Assembly: GCA_041905595.1 (NCBI GenBank)
Contig: JAYRKT010000005.1
Span: 62,001-126,000 of the forward strand
Source of the DNA: Aliitabrizicola sp041905595
GTDB lineage: Bacteria; Pseudomonadota; Alphaproteobacteria; Rhodobacterales; Rhodobacteraceae
DNA length: 64,000 bases
Reading direction: 5' to 3'
Below the pieces are notes generated by a model. That model searched no databases and had not been told where the DNA came from. It worked only from the letters and a program-made list of their open reading frames with translations. Each line of letters begins with the position of its first letter. The first letter of the stretch is position 1. Position numbers and translations under genes: made by a program. Below are positions 1 to 8,050 of this stretch, piece by piece.

Positions 1-281
1 AACTTCGACGGCACCTTGTCCCACCAGTTGGACCCGCCGTTCCCGCCCGAAATCTCGTACATGTCAGACAGCCGGAACGACAGCAGCACCGCCTTCTTCG
101 CCCACTGGTTCACATGCCACGCACCGTCCGCCTGCCGCTCGGCCACCCGCAGCCGGCCCTTGTCCAGCCAGTCCAGCACCGTCTCGATCGCCTCGCGCGT
201 CTCGCCCCCGGTCGCAGGCGAAATGGCGTCCCGCGCCTCCCAGGCGGTGTCGATCGCGGCTTCCAGCGCAGCATGGCTCAT
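1..281 (-). CDS. dapD: DapD, tetrahydrodipicolinate N-succinyltransferase (N-terminal part, cut by window edge)
   Basis: Read on the minus strand, ATG at 281 opens a frame that runs off the left edge (93 codons seen). The translation begins MSHAALEAAIDTAWEARD and contains LRVAERQADGAWHVNQW, KKAVLLSFRLSD and WWDKVPSKF, which match the conserved N-terminal domain of DapD. The enzyme succinylates tetrahydrodipicolinate in the succinylase branch of diaminopimelate/lysine synthesis in the cytoplasm. Two other genes of the pathway, dapA and asd, also lie in this window but in separate transcription units. The catalytic left-handed beta-helix is outside the window. The gene is divergent from the LOG-family gene. 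Confidence 0.93.
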   Translation of the reverse strand, partial: MSHAALEAAIDTAWEARDAISPATGGETREAIETVLDWLDKGRLRVAERQADGAWHVNQWAKKAVLLSFRLSDMYEISGGNGGSNWWDKVPSK

Positions 282-369
282 AGGGGCACTCCGGTTGCTC
301 TAGGGTCGCGCTTGCCTATAGACCGGAGGGACCCATGGCGCAATCGACGCCGACGACAGGAGAGGGCCG

Positions 370-1164
370 ATGAACGACCAGTCCCGCAGCCATCCCTTCC
401 GCGACAGCGTCCAGGATACCGCCGCCGCCGATTGCTGCCCCGAAACCGCCCAGACCCGCGCGCCGGCCTATCGCCTCGCCTTCGCCGATCCCGATTTCCT
501 GCTGCGCGAGGATCTGCGCCCCGTCCGCCTGCAGCTCGAACTCCTCAAGCCCCAGCTCATCATGGACGAGCGTGGCGTCCGCTCCACCGTCGTGCTGATG
601 GGCTCGGCCCGCATCCCCTCGCCCGAGCGTCCGGGCACCGCCAAGGGCCTCGCGCACTGGTACGAAACGGCCCGCACCCTCGCCCGCCTCATCACCGAGA
701 AAAGCCTGCACAGCTACGGCCGCGACTGGGTCGTGGCGACGGGCGGCGGCCCCGGCATCATGGAGGCCGGCAACCGCGGCGCCGACGATGCGGGCGGCCA
801 TTCCATCGGGCTGAACATCGTGCTGCCCCACGAGCAGGCCCCGAACGCCTGGGTGACGCCCGACCTCTGCTTCAACTTCCACTACTTCGCGATCCGCAAG
901 ATGCACTTCCTGATGCGCGCCCGCGCCATCTGCATCTTCCCCGGCGGCTTCGGCACGCTCGACGAGATGTTCGAATGCCTCACCCTGATCCAGACCGGGC
1001 GGATGAAGCGCATCCCCTTCATCCTGTTCGGACGCGCGTTCTGGGAGCGCCTGATCGACTGGCAGAGCCTCGTCGACGAGGGCCTGATCGGCGAGGCCGA
1101 CCTCGGCCTGTTCCGCTACGCCGAGACGGCGGAGGAGGCGATGGCGATGATGGGGGAGGAGTGA
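370..1164 (+). CDS. LOG-family Rossmann-fold protein (TIGR00730-like)
   Basis: The 264-residue cytoplasmic protein carries the LOG signatures GGGPGIMEAGNRGA (about residues 125-138) and PGGFGTLDE (residues 191-199), which form the nucleotide-phosphate site of the lysine-decarboxylase-like fold. Relatives hydrolyse nucleoside 5'-monophosphates to ribose 5-phosphate and base (cytokinin-activating LOG, or PpnN in enterobacteria). The N-terminal extension of about 70 residues points to the longer bacterial form rather than the plant-type short LOG. An AGGAGAGGG Shine-Dalgarno stands just before the ATG. Substrate cannot be assigned from sequence. It stands alone, divergent from dapD. Confidence 0.88.
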   Translation: MNDQSRSHPFRDSVQDTAAADCCPETAQTRAPAYRLAFADPDFLLREDLRPVRLQLELLKPQLIMDERGVRSTVVLMGSARIPSPERPGTAKGLAHWYETARTLARLITEKSLHSYGRDWVVATGGGPGIMEAGNRGADDAGGHSIGLNIVLPHEQAPNAWVTPDLCFNFHYFAIRKMHFLMRARAICIFPGGFGTLDEMFECLTLIQTGRMKRIPFILFGRAFWERLIDWQSLVDEGLIGEADLGLFRYAETAEEAMAMMGEE

Positions 1165-1296
1165 GGGGGCGGCACCTGTTGCCCGCCTTCGTTGCACAGC
1201 AGCACTGACCTTAATTGTACCAGTCCCTGCGCTCCCGTGCCGCACTCGTCACAAACCCCCTTTCCAAACGGCGAAATATTCGTGCAACTGGGAGCC

Positions 1297-1656
1297 ATGC
1301 AGAGGATGTCTCCCTCCGGCCTGATCGGGCTGGTTTTTGTGTTCGTCCTGACCGTCTCGACGGCTCTGCTCGGTTTTGCCCATCACATGCCTTCCCCGAA
1401 GGACGAGGCGCTTGCCGCCTACGCGCTGACCGGACTGTCGACTGCCGACATCTGCGGCAACGGTCCCGACGCCAAGGCCAGCCGCGATTGCCCCGTCTGT
1501 CATCTCGTTGGAAGCGGCAGCCTGCCGGAGGTCTCGCTCAAGGCGCAGGAGGCCGAGCTTCGGCTGATCGCCGTTATTGCCGCGCCGCGCGAAAGCCGGG
1601 CGGTCCGGCACGTCCTCGACCCGGCCCACGGATTGCGCGCTCCGCCCGTCGCCTGA
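1297..1656 (+). CDS. DUF2946-like small membrane/exported protein next to copper genes
   Basis: A 119-residue protein has one hydrophobic segment (about residues 8-28) followed by an AHHMPSP stretch and the cysteine cluster C53-x11-C65-P-V-C68-H69. The layout, with an N-terminal helix and a downstream CxxCH-like cluster, resembles DUF2946, a family often found beside copper transport genes. Its neighbours are a PCu(A)C copper chaperone and SCO, so a periplasmic copper-related role is plausible but inferred. GGGAG precedes ATG 1297. ATG 1306 or an upstream GTG at 1282 are alternative starts. It is separated from the chaperone by a 343-base structured spacer. Confidence 0.6.
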   Translation: MQRMSPSGLIGLVFVFVLTVSTALLGFAHHMPSPKDEALAAYALTGLSTADICGNGPDAKASRDCPVCHLVGSGSLPEVSLKAQEAELRLIAVIAAPRESRAVRHVLDPAHGLRAPPVA

Positions 1657-1999
1657 CGCGCGCCTGCCGCCGCAATCCGGCGCCTGACTCCGCCGTCCGT
1701 CTCCGGGCGGCCTTCCCGAAACTGTAAGGATCGTGACCGCGCGGTGCTGGTTAGCGTCCCGCATCCCGCGCGGTCAGGTCGGCCCGCTCCTGCTTATCCC
1801 GCGGGATGGGGCTGTAACTTCCCCCGCCGGCCGTGAACCGGCGGGGGCCTTTCGGGAGGATAGCGTTCCTTCGAACGACCGTCGACAGCCAGATTGGCGC
1901 AGGTTGGACCGCACCATCCCACCCGCAGTTTTTCCCGGCGCCGCTTCATGCGGACCGGCTCACTGGCGGACCCCGCCTCAATGTCCCAAGGAGACTCCC
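1657..1999. other. Hairpin-rich intergenic region upstream of the copper chaperone
   Basis: No convincing gene lies in these 343 bases. Three self-complementary elements follow each other: an 11-bp inverted repeat (TGACCGCGCGG at 1734-1744 with CCGCGCGGTCA at 1766-1776), a 12-base palindrome ATCCCGCGGGAT at 1796-1807, and a 10-bp GC hairpin at 1821-1847. A frame open through the region has no good ribosome site and joins the chaperone in frame, so it is treated as leader. The chaperone has its own CAAGGAG ribosome site just before ATG 2000. Confidence 0.6.
1821..1847 (+). terminator. Perfect 10-bp GC hairpin, terminator or attenuator
   Basis: CCCCCGCCGG (1821-1830) pairs perfectly with CCGGCGGGGG (1838-1847) around a 7-base loop, and CCTTTCGGG follows. 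The short T run makes it a weak intrinsic terminator. It could end the upstream DUF2946-like transcript or act as a leader attenuator for the copper chaperone genes. Confidence 0.6.
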
Positions 2000-2485
2000 A
2001 TGTTCAAACGCTTCGCCCTTTTCGCCCTGATCGCCCTGGCCGCGCCCGCCGGCTTCACCGGCCTCGCCGCCGCCCATGGCACCGAAGAGGTCAAGTTCGG
2101 TGACCTCGTCCTGTCGGGCGCTTTTACCCGCGCCACGATGCCCGGCGCACCGGTCGCGGGCGGTTTCGTCACCATCACCAACAACGGCACCACCGATGAC
2201 AAGCTGATCGGCGGCTCGGTGGCCTTCGCCAAGACCTTCCAGGTCCACGAGATGGTCATGCAGGACAACGTCATGAAGATGCGCGAAGTCGCGGGCGGCT
2301 TGCCGATCCCCGCCGGCCAGACGATCGAGCTGAAGCCGGGCGGCTACCACGTCATGTTCATGGACATGACCGCGCCGCTTACCGAAGGCGAGACCGTCGA
2401 CGTGACGCTCAAGTTCGAGAAGGCCGGCGAGGTTACGATCGAGATGCCGGTCATGGCGCATGATGCGAAGAGCGCGGGCCACTGA
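2000..2485 (+). CDS. pcuC: PCu(A)C family periplasmic copper chaperone
   Basis: The 161-residue product has a signal peptide (about residues 1-25, cut near AAAHG) and the PCu(A)C fold. Candidate Cu(I) ligands H83, M94, H117 and M119 fit the family pattern H-x10-M-x21/22-H-x-M (QVHEMVMQDNVMKM and GGYHVMFM). Members bind Cu(I) in the periplasm and pass it, with SCO proteins, to the CuA/CuB centres of cytochrome c oxidases. The SCO gene starts 10 bases after its stop, which supports that role. A strong AAGGAG lies just before ATG 2000. A longer in-frame start further upstream would disrupt the signal peptide. Confidence 0.92.
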   Translation: MFKRFALFALIALAAPAGFTGLAAAHGTEEVKFGDLVLSGAFTRATMPGAPVAGGFVTITNNGTTDDKLIGGSVAFAKTFQVHEMVMQDNVMKMREVAGGLPIPAGQTIELKPGGYHVMFMDMTAPLTEGETVDVTLKFEKAGEVTIEMPVMAHDAKSAGH

Positions 2486-2495
2486 GGACAGCCAA

Positions 2496-3101
2496 GTGAC
2501 ATCCCCCGCCTGGCATCTCATTCGGCTGGCGCTTCTGGCGATGGCCGTGCTGGCCCTCGCTGCGATGCTGTGGTTCCGCGTCGGCGCGCCGATGCTCAAC
2601 CGCAGCATCGCCGACGATCTTGGTCAGGGCGATTACGCCCTGGCCGCCACCGATGGCAGCACTTTCACCGAGGCGACACTTCGCGGCGCGCCCTCGGCAG
2701 TGTTCTTCGGCTACACCCATTGCCCTGATGTCTGCCCCACGACCATGGGCGAGATCGCGGACTGGCAGGAGCAGCTTGGCGGCAAGGCGAAGCTCCGGGT
2801 GTTCTTCGTCACCGTCGACCCCGAGCGCGACGGCGTAGACATGCTGCGTGACTATGTCTCGTGGATCCCCGGCGTCGTCGGTATCACCGGCACCCGGGCC
2901 GAGATCGACAAGGCGATCCGTGCCTTCCGCATCTACGCCAACAAGGTGCCGGGCAGCGACGGCGCCTACTGGATGGATCACACCGCCTACGTGATGCTCT
3001 TCGACGCGAACGGCCGCTTCGACCAGATCATCGCCTATCAGGAACCGCCCGAAACGGCGCTGCCCAAGCTGCGCAAGCTCCTTGGCCTGCCCGCGTCCTG
3101 A
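2496..3101 (+). CDS. senC: SCO1/SenC family copper-delivery protein
   Basis: The 201-residue membrane-anchored thioredoxin-fold protein has one N-terminal transmembrane helix (about residues 8-27), the copper/redox motif C76-PDV-C80 and the third ligand H162 in MDHTAYV. SCO proteins help assemble the CuA site of cytochrome c oxidase. The start chosen is GTG 2496, which follows a GAGGA ribosome site overlapping the upstream stop; an ATG at 2460 lies inside pcuC and lacks such a site. It forms a two-gene operon with the PCu(A)C chaperone. Confidence 0.93.
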   Translation: MTSPAWHLIRLALLAMAVLALAAMLWFRVGAPMLNRSIADDLGQGDYALAATDGSTFTEATLRGAPSAVFFGYTHCPDVCPTTMGEIADWQEQLGGKAKLRVFFVTVDPERDGVDMLRDYVSWIPGVVGITGTRAEIDKAIRAFRIYANKVPGSDGAYWMDHTAYVMLFDANGRFDQIIAYQEPPETALPKLRKLLGLPAS

Positions 3102-3237
3102 TCCGGCGCAGGCGGGGTTCGTCCTCGCCTGCCACCTCCGACTCCTTCTGTCGCCATACGCCTGCCATACGGAAACCCGACACCCCCTGCACCGCTTCCC
3201 CGTGACCTTCCCCGCCGGGCGTGCTACCTGAGGGGGC

Positions 3238-5487
3238 ATGACCCAGCTTCCCTCGAAGGCGCAGATCCTGGATTGGATCGCCCAGAATCCCGGCCTCTCG
3301 GCCAAGCGCGACATCGCCAAGGCCTTTGGCATCAAGGGCGATCAACGCATTGATCTCAAACGGCTTCTGAAAGAGCTGGAGGCCGAGGGCGCGCTCGAAA
3401 AGCGCCGCCATACCTACCGCGACAGCTCCAAACTCCCCCCCGTTTCGCTCCTCGTCATCCTCCCCCCCGACAGCCAGGGCGACCAATGGGCAACCCCCAT
3501 GGATTGGGAGGGGGAGGGGCCTGCCCCCAAGATCTTGTATCGCCCCGCCAAAACCGATGCCCCGGTGGCCGAGGGCGACCGCATCCTCGCCCGCCTGACG
3601 GAAGCGAAGGGCGACGCCGATTACGAGGCCCGCCTGATCCGCAAGCTCGGCACCAACCCGCAGCGAATTCTCGGGATCTTCCGCAAGGAGGCCGAAGGCG
3701 GCCGCATCGTTCCCATCGACAAGGGCCAGGACAAGGACTGGCGCGTCGGCCGCGACTTCACCCTGAACGCCCGCGACGGCGAGCTGGTCGAGGCCGAGCA
3801 ATCCGGCCGCCGCGGCCTTGGCCTGCCGCAGGCCAGGATCGTGAATCGCCTGGGCGATCCCTCGGCCCCCAAGGCCGTCTCCCTCATCGCGATCCACCAG
3901 CACGGCATCCCCGACCACTTCCCCGACCCCGTGATCGCCGAGGCCGACGCCGAGAAACCCGCCGGCCTGAAGGGCCGCGAGGACCTGCGCGACCTCCCCC
4001 TTGTCACCATCGACCCGATCGATGCCCGCGACCACGACGACGCCGTCTATGCCGAGTCCGACACCGACCCGGCGAACCCCGGCGGCCATATCGTCTGGGT
4101 CGCCATCGCCGATGTCGCCCATTACGTCCGCCCCGGCTCGGCGCTCGACCGCGAGGCGCGGAAGCGCGGGAACTCGACCTATTTCCCCGACCGCGTCGTG
4201 CCGATGCTGCCCGACCGGCTGTCGGGCGACCTCTGTTCGCTGCACGAGGGCGTGCTCCGCGCTTGCCTTGCCGTGCGGATGAAGCTCGACGCGAGCGGCC
4301 AGAAGATCGGCCACCGCTTCGTCCGCGGCCTGATGCGCTCCGCCGCGAGCCTCGACTATGCCGAGGTGCAAAACGCCGCCGACGGCCGCCCGAACGACAA
4401 ATGCGCGCCGCTGATGGACCGCATCATCAAGCCGCTCTACGCCGCCTATGAGGCGACGAAGAAGGCCCGCGCGTTGCGCCAGCCGCTGGACCTCGACCTG
4501 CCCGAGCGGAAGATCGTGCTGAGCGACGAGGGCAAGGTCGTGTCGGTCGCCTTCCGCGACCGCTTCGAGGCGCACAAGCTGATCGAGGAGTTCATGATCC
4601 TCGCCAATGTCGCCGCCGCCGAGGAGCTGATCCAGCACCGCCGCCCGCTGCTGTTCCGCGTCCATGAGGAGCCGAGCGCCGACAAGATCGAGGCGCTGCG
4701 CGAGGTCGCCGAGGCGTCGGGTTTCGTGCTGGCCAAGGGGCAGGTGCTGAAGACCGCGCATCTGAACCGGCTTCTGGCCCAGGCCGAGGGCAGCGAGTTC
4801 GACGAGCTGATGAACATCACCACGCTGCGGTCGATGACGCAGGCCTATTACCACCCCGAGAACTTCGGCCATTTCGGGTTGGCGCTGCGCTCCTATGCGC
4901 ATTTCACCTCGCCCATCCGCCGCTATTCCGACCTGATCGTCCACCGCGCGCTGATCTCGGCGCATGGCTGGGGGAAGGACGGGCTGTCGGCCGAGGATAT
5001 CGAGAGCCTCGAGGACACGGCGAAGCACATCTCCGACACCGAGCGGCGCAGCATGGCGGCCGAGCGCGACACGACCGACCGCTACCTCGCCGCCTACCTG
5101 GCCGACCGGGTGGGGGCGGAGTTCTCGGGGCGCATCTCGGGCGTGCAGCGCTTCGGCCTGTTCGTGCGGCTGGACGAGACGGGGGCCGACGGCCTGATCC
5201 CGATCCGCGACGTGGGGCGCGAGTTTTTCCATTTCGACCCCGACAGCCAGACGCTGATGGGCGCCGACACGGGCCTGACCATCGGCATCGGCCAGCGGGT
5301 GACGGTGCGTCTGGCCGAGGCGATCCCGGTGACCGGCGGGTTGGTGCTGGAACTGCTGGAGATCGACGGGCGGTCCTTGCCAGCAGGGCGGGGGGCGAAG
5401 AAGGGCCGGTTCAATCCGCGCAAGCCCGGCAAGGCCGCGGCGCGGGATGAAAAGCTGAAGCGCAAGGTCGTCCGCAAGCGCAAGTGA
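3238..5487 (+). CDS. rnr: Ribonuclease R
   Basis: The 749-residue 3'-5' exoribonuclease has a winged-helix N-terminus, cold-shock domains, the RNB catalytic domain with the Mg-binding cluster D259-PID262-ARD265-HD267D268, a C-terminal S1 domain (about residues 626-705) and a Lys/Arg-rich tail. It degrades structured RNA, and in many bacteria it works with tmRNA-SmpB; smpB lies further along this window. The length is normal for alphaproteobacterial RNase R. AGGGGGC precedes ATG 3238. A 978-codon open frame on the opposite strand is a GC-driven shadow. Confidence 0.96.
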   Translation: MTQLPSKAQILDWIAQNPGLSAKRDIAKAFGIKGDQRIDLKRLLKELEAEGALEKRRHTYRDSSKLPPVSLLVILPPDSQGDQWATPMDWEGEGPAPKILYRPAKTDAPVAEGDRILARLTEAKGDADYEARLIRKLGTNPQRILGIFRKEAEGGRIVPIDKGQDKDWRVGRDFTLNARDGELVEAEQSGRRGLGLPQARIVNRLGDPSAPKAVSLIAIHQHGIPDHFPDPVIAEADAEKPAGLKGREDLRDLPLVTIDPIDARDHDDAVYAESDTDPANPGGHIVWVAIADVAHYVRPGSALDREARKRGNSTYFPDRVVPMLPDRLSGDLCSLHEGVLRACLAVRMKLDASGQKIGHRFVRGLMRSAASLDYAEVQNAADGRPNDKCAPLMDRIIKPLYAAYEATKKARALRQPLDLDLPERKIVLSDEGKVVSVAFRDRFEAHKLIEEFMILANVAAAEELIQHRRPLLFRVHEEPSADKIEALREVAEASGFVLAKGQVLKTAHLNRLLAQAEGSEFDELMNITTLRSMTQAYYHPENFGHFGLALRSYAHFTSPIRRYSDLIVHRALISAHGWGKDGLSAEDIESLEDTAKHISDTERRSMAAERDTTDRYLAAYLADRVGAEFSGRISGVQRFGLFVRLDETGADGLIPIRDVGREFFHFDPDSQTLMGADTGLTIGIGQRVTVRLAEAIPVTGGLVLELLEIDGRSLPAGRGAKKGRFNPRKPGKAAARDEKLKRKVVRKRK

Positions 5488-5599
5488 CAGATGTCTGCCC
5501 GTTCCGCAAACTCGTGTGGAACAGGTCCGGACGCGCCGCGTTGATGGTTTCCTGCGCCCGCGCGAGGCGCTAGACTTTCCCGAAAACGGGCAGGGCAGG

Positions 5600-6838
5600 A
5601 TGAAGCGGACGGCGACCCTCTTGGCAGCACTTCTTGCCTTCACCGGTTTCGCGGCCGATGCCGAAGATGTCATGCCGGTGGTCGACGGCGGGAGGGCGGA
5701 TGTGATCGAAGGCGGCAACGCGGCAGGGTTCGAGACGTGGCTGGCGGCGTTCCGCCCCCGGGCGCTTGAGGCCGGGATCACGCCGGAAACCTTCGACGCG
5801 GCCTTTTCCGGGATCAGGTTCGACACCTCGGTGGTGGAAAAGGACCGCAACCAGAACGAATTCACCAAGCCGATCTGGCTGTATCTCGATACGGCCGTCT
5901 CTTCGGACCGCGTTGCCAATGGCGAGGCGGCGCTGGCGGCAAATGCGGCTCTTCTGGATCGCATCGAAGCCGCCTACGGAGTCGAGAAAGAAGTCGTCGT
6001 CGCGATCTGGGGGCTGGAGACGGCCTATGGCACCTATCGTGGCAAGACGCCGACCATCGGCTCGCTGGCAACCCTGGCCTATGACACGCGCCGGAGCGCC
6101 TTTTTCGAGGCCGAGTTGATCCAGGCGCTGAAAATCCTGCAGAACGGCGACACCACTCCGGCTGTGATGATCGGCAGCTGGGCGGGGGCCATGGGCCACA
6201 CGCAGTTCATGCCTTCGTCCTGGGCGACCTATGCCGTCGATTTCAACGGAGATGGCCGGCGTGACATCTGGTCCGACGACCCGACTGACGCGCTGGCCTC
6301 GACCGCGAACTACCTGAAGCACTGGGGTTGGACGACCGGACAGCCCTGGGGTTACGAGATCCTGCTGCCCCCGGAATTCGACTACACGCAGTCGGGCGAT
6401 AGGGTGATGAAGCCGGTTTCAGACTGGCAGGCGATGGGTGTCCGCAGGCCCAATGGAAGCGACCTGGTTGCCGAGGGACCGGCCTCGGTCCTGCTGCCCG
6501 CGGGCGCTGGCGGGGCGGCCTTCCTGATCTTCTCCAACTTCCGCGTGATCGAGCGCTACAATCCGGCGGATGCCTATGTGATCGCCGTGGGCCACCTGTC
6601 GGACCGTATCCGGGGCGGGGAGGCGATCCTGGCCGAATGGCCGCGCGAGGACCGGGCGTTGACGCTGGACGAGCGGGTGGAACTGCAGTCCCGGCTGTCT
6701 GCGGCCGGGTTCGATCCGGGTGGGGTGGACGGCAGGATCGGGCCGAACACCATAGCCGCCGTCAGGGCCTATCAGATCGCGGAGGGCCTGACGCCCGATG
6801 GCTATGCGAGCCTCGCGATCCTGACGAAACTGCGCTGA
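5600..6838 (+). CDS. Lytic murein transglycosylase, MltB/SLT_2 family, with peptidoglycan-binding domain
   Basis: The 412-residue exported protein has a signal peptide (about residues 1-19, ending FAADA) without a lipobox. The SLT_2 domain contains the probable catalytic Glu140 in GLETAYGTYRG and the segment MGHTQFMPSSW. A C-terminal peptidoglycan-binding domain (about residues 352-412) includes VDGRIGPNTIAAVRAYQ. It would cleave the MurNAc-GlcNAc bond to give 1,6-anhydroMurNAc in the periplasm. AGGGCAGG stands directly before ATG 5600; an earlier in-frame ATG at 5516 would bury the signal peptide. Confidence 0.93.
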   Translation: MKRTATLLAALLAFTGFAADAEDVMPVVDGGRADVIEGGNAAGFETWLAAFRPRALEAGITPETFDAAFSGIRFDTSVVEKDRNQNEFTKPIWLYLDTAVSSDRVANGEAALAANAALLDRIEAAYGVEKEVVVAIWGLETAYGTYRGKTPTIGSLATLAYDTRRSAFFEAELIQALKILQNGDTTPAVMIGSWAGAMGHTQFMPSSWATYAVDFNGDGRRDIWSDDPTDALASTANYLKHWGWTTGQPWGYEILLPPEFDYTQSGDRVMKPVSDWQAMGVRRPNGSDLVAEGPASVLLPAGAGGAAFLIFSNFRVIERYNPADAYVIAVGHLSDRIRGGEAILAEWPREDRALTLDERVELQSRLSAAGFDPGGVDGRIGPNTIAAVRAYQIAEGLTPDGYASLAILTKLR

Positions 6839-6842
6839 GACC

Positions 6843-7490
6843 TCAAAGGCCGAGCAGGCCCGGCAACGCGGACATCGCGTGAAACGGCCTAGCCCCTTCC
6901 CGGGCAAGGGCGGCGCCGCTGCCATGTGGCGCATAGCCAAGGCAGCGCATTCCGGCCGCCTGCGCGGCACGGGCGCCGGTCGGACTGTCCTCGACGACGA
7001 CGCAGGAGGCCGGGGCGACCCCGAGGAAGGCCGCCGCGTGCAGGTAGAGGTCGGGCGCAGGCTTGGGCTTGCCGAGCGTCTGGCCGGAGAAGGTGCGCCC
7101 CGACAGGCGTTGCATCACCGCCGGGTGCTGGCCGAGCGTCACCTGCATTTTCCGGTCGGACCCGTTGGACCCCACGGCATAGGGAATGCCCGCGATGTCG
7201 AGTGCATCCAGCACCGCCTCGATCCCGGGGACAAGCGGGGTGCCCCGCGCAAGGCGCGCATAGAGCCGCTCGTAGAAGTCGACGACCCAGTTGTCGGGCA
7301 GGTCGGCCCCAAGTTCGCGGGCGCGGGCATGTACGCCGGGAATGGTGCCGCCGATGAACAGACGCTCCATTTCATCCACGGAAAGGGGGAGGCCGTGGCG
7401 GGCCAGATCCTCGGCCAGCAGATCAAACAGGATCGGCTCGCTGTCGACGATCACACCGTCGCAATCGAACAGGACGGCGGACGGTTTCAT
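6843..7490 (-). CDS. HAD-superfamily hydrolase (subfamily IA, phosphoglycolate phosphatase-like)
   Basis: The 215-residue protein has all four HAD motifs: LFDCDGVIVDSEP with nucleophile D9 and acid D11, the VGSNGS motif II, the Lys-containing LGKPKPAPDLYLH, and the metal-binding VVEDSPTGARAA. Such enzymes dephosphorylate small phosphometabolites; the substrate cannot be read from sequence. Its ATG overlaps the stop of rsmD (ATGA), so it is the last gene of the flavoprotein-rsmD-HAD operon. It converges on the mltB-like gene with only 4 bases between the stops. Confidence 0.9.
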   Translation of the reverse strand: MKPSAVLFDCDGVIVDSEPILFDLLAEDLARHGLPLSVDEMERLFIGGTIPGVHARARELGADLPDNWVVDFYERLYARLARGTPLVPGIEAVLDALDIAGIPYAVGSNGSDRKMQVTLGQHPAVMQRLSGRTFSGQTLGKPKPAPDLYLHAAAFLGVAPASCVVVEDSPTGARAAQAAGMRCLGYAPHGSGAALAREGARPFHAMSALPGLLGL

Positions 7491-8050
7491 TCCGGTGCCT
7501 TCAGGAGGGTAACAGTCGTATCACCGTAGCGGCGCAGGTCCAGGACCTCGAACCCGGTCGGGGGGATCGGCGTCAGCGACTCTTCCCAGACCACCATCGC
7601 GCCGGGCGCGAGCCATTCCCCCTCCACGCAGGAAGCGAGTGCCGCTTCGCCCAGCCGCTGACCATAGGGTGGGTCAAGGAAGACCAGGCTGTAGCCCGGC
7701 CCGCGGTTCGGCCCCATCCGCGTCGCGTCTCGGCGCCAGACATCGGTCGCGCCCATGGCCTGCATCTTCTCGATGTTCGCGCGCAGAAGCGCCCGTGCCG
7801 CCACGCCGTCATCGACAAAGGCGACCCGCGCGGCGCCGCGCGACAGCGCCTCGAGTCCGAGTGCCCCGGTTCCGGCAAAAAGGTCGAGCACGCGGGCGCC
7901 GGTCACGGGATCCTCGTAGCCGCCATTCAGCAGCAGGTTGAAGATCGCTTCGCGCACACGGTCGGTCGTGGGGCGCAGATGCGCGGCGGCATCGCCTTCG
8001 CCCACCTCGGCCAGCTTCAGCCCCCGCCTTGCGCCACCGATGATCCTCAT
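7487..8050 (-). CDS. rsmD: 16S rRNA (guanine(966)-N2)-methyltransferase RsmD
   Basis: The 187-residue class I SAM methyltransferase shows the family start MRIIGGARRGLKL, the RPTTDRVREAIFN signature, the SAM loop LDLFAGTGALGLEALSRGA and the catalytic DPPYG motif. RsmD methylates G966 of 16S rRNA. It overlaps its neighbours by 4 bases on each side (ATGA), which suggests translational coupling within a three-gene operon. Confidence 0.95.
   Translation of the reverse strand: MRIIGGARRGLKLAEVGEGDAAAHLRPTTDRVREAIFNLLLNGGYEDPVTGARVLDLFAGTGALGLEALSRGAARVAFVDDGVAARALLRANIEKMQAMGATDVWRRDATRMGPNRGPGYSLVFLDPPYGQRLGEAALASCVEGEWLAPGAMVVWEESLTPIPPTGFEVLDLRRYGDTTVTLLKAPE

Noticed and set aside
3028..5964. 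978-codon open frame on the minus strand across rnr
   Set aside because: It is the antisense of a clear RNase R gene. GC-rich DNA with few AT-rich stops gives long shadow frames; the translation is His/Arg/Gly-rich with no domain.
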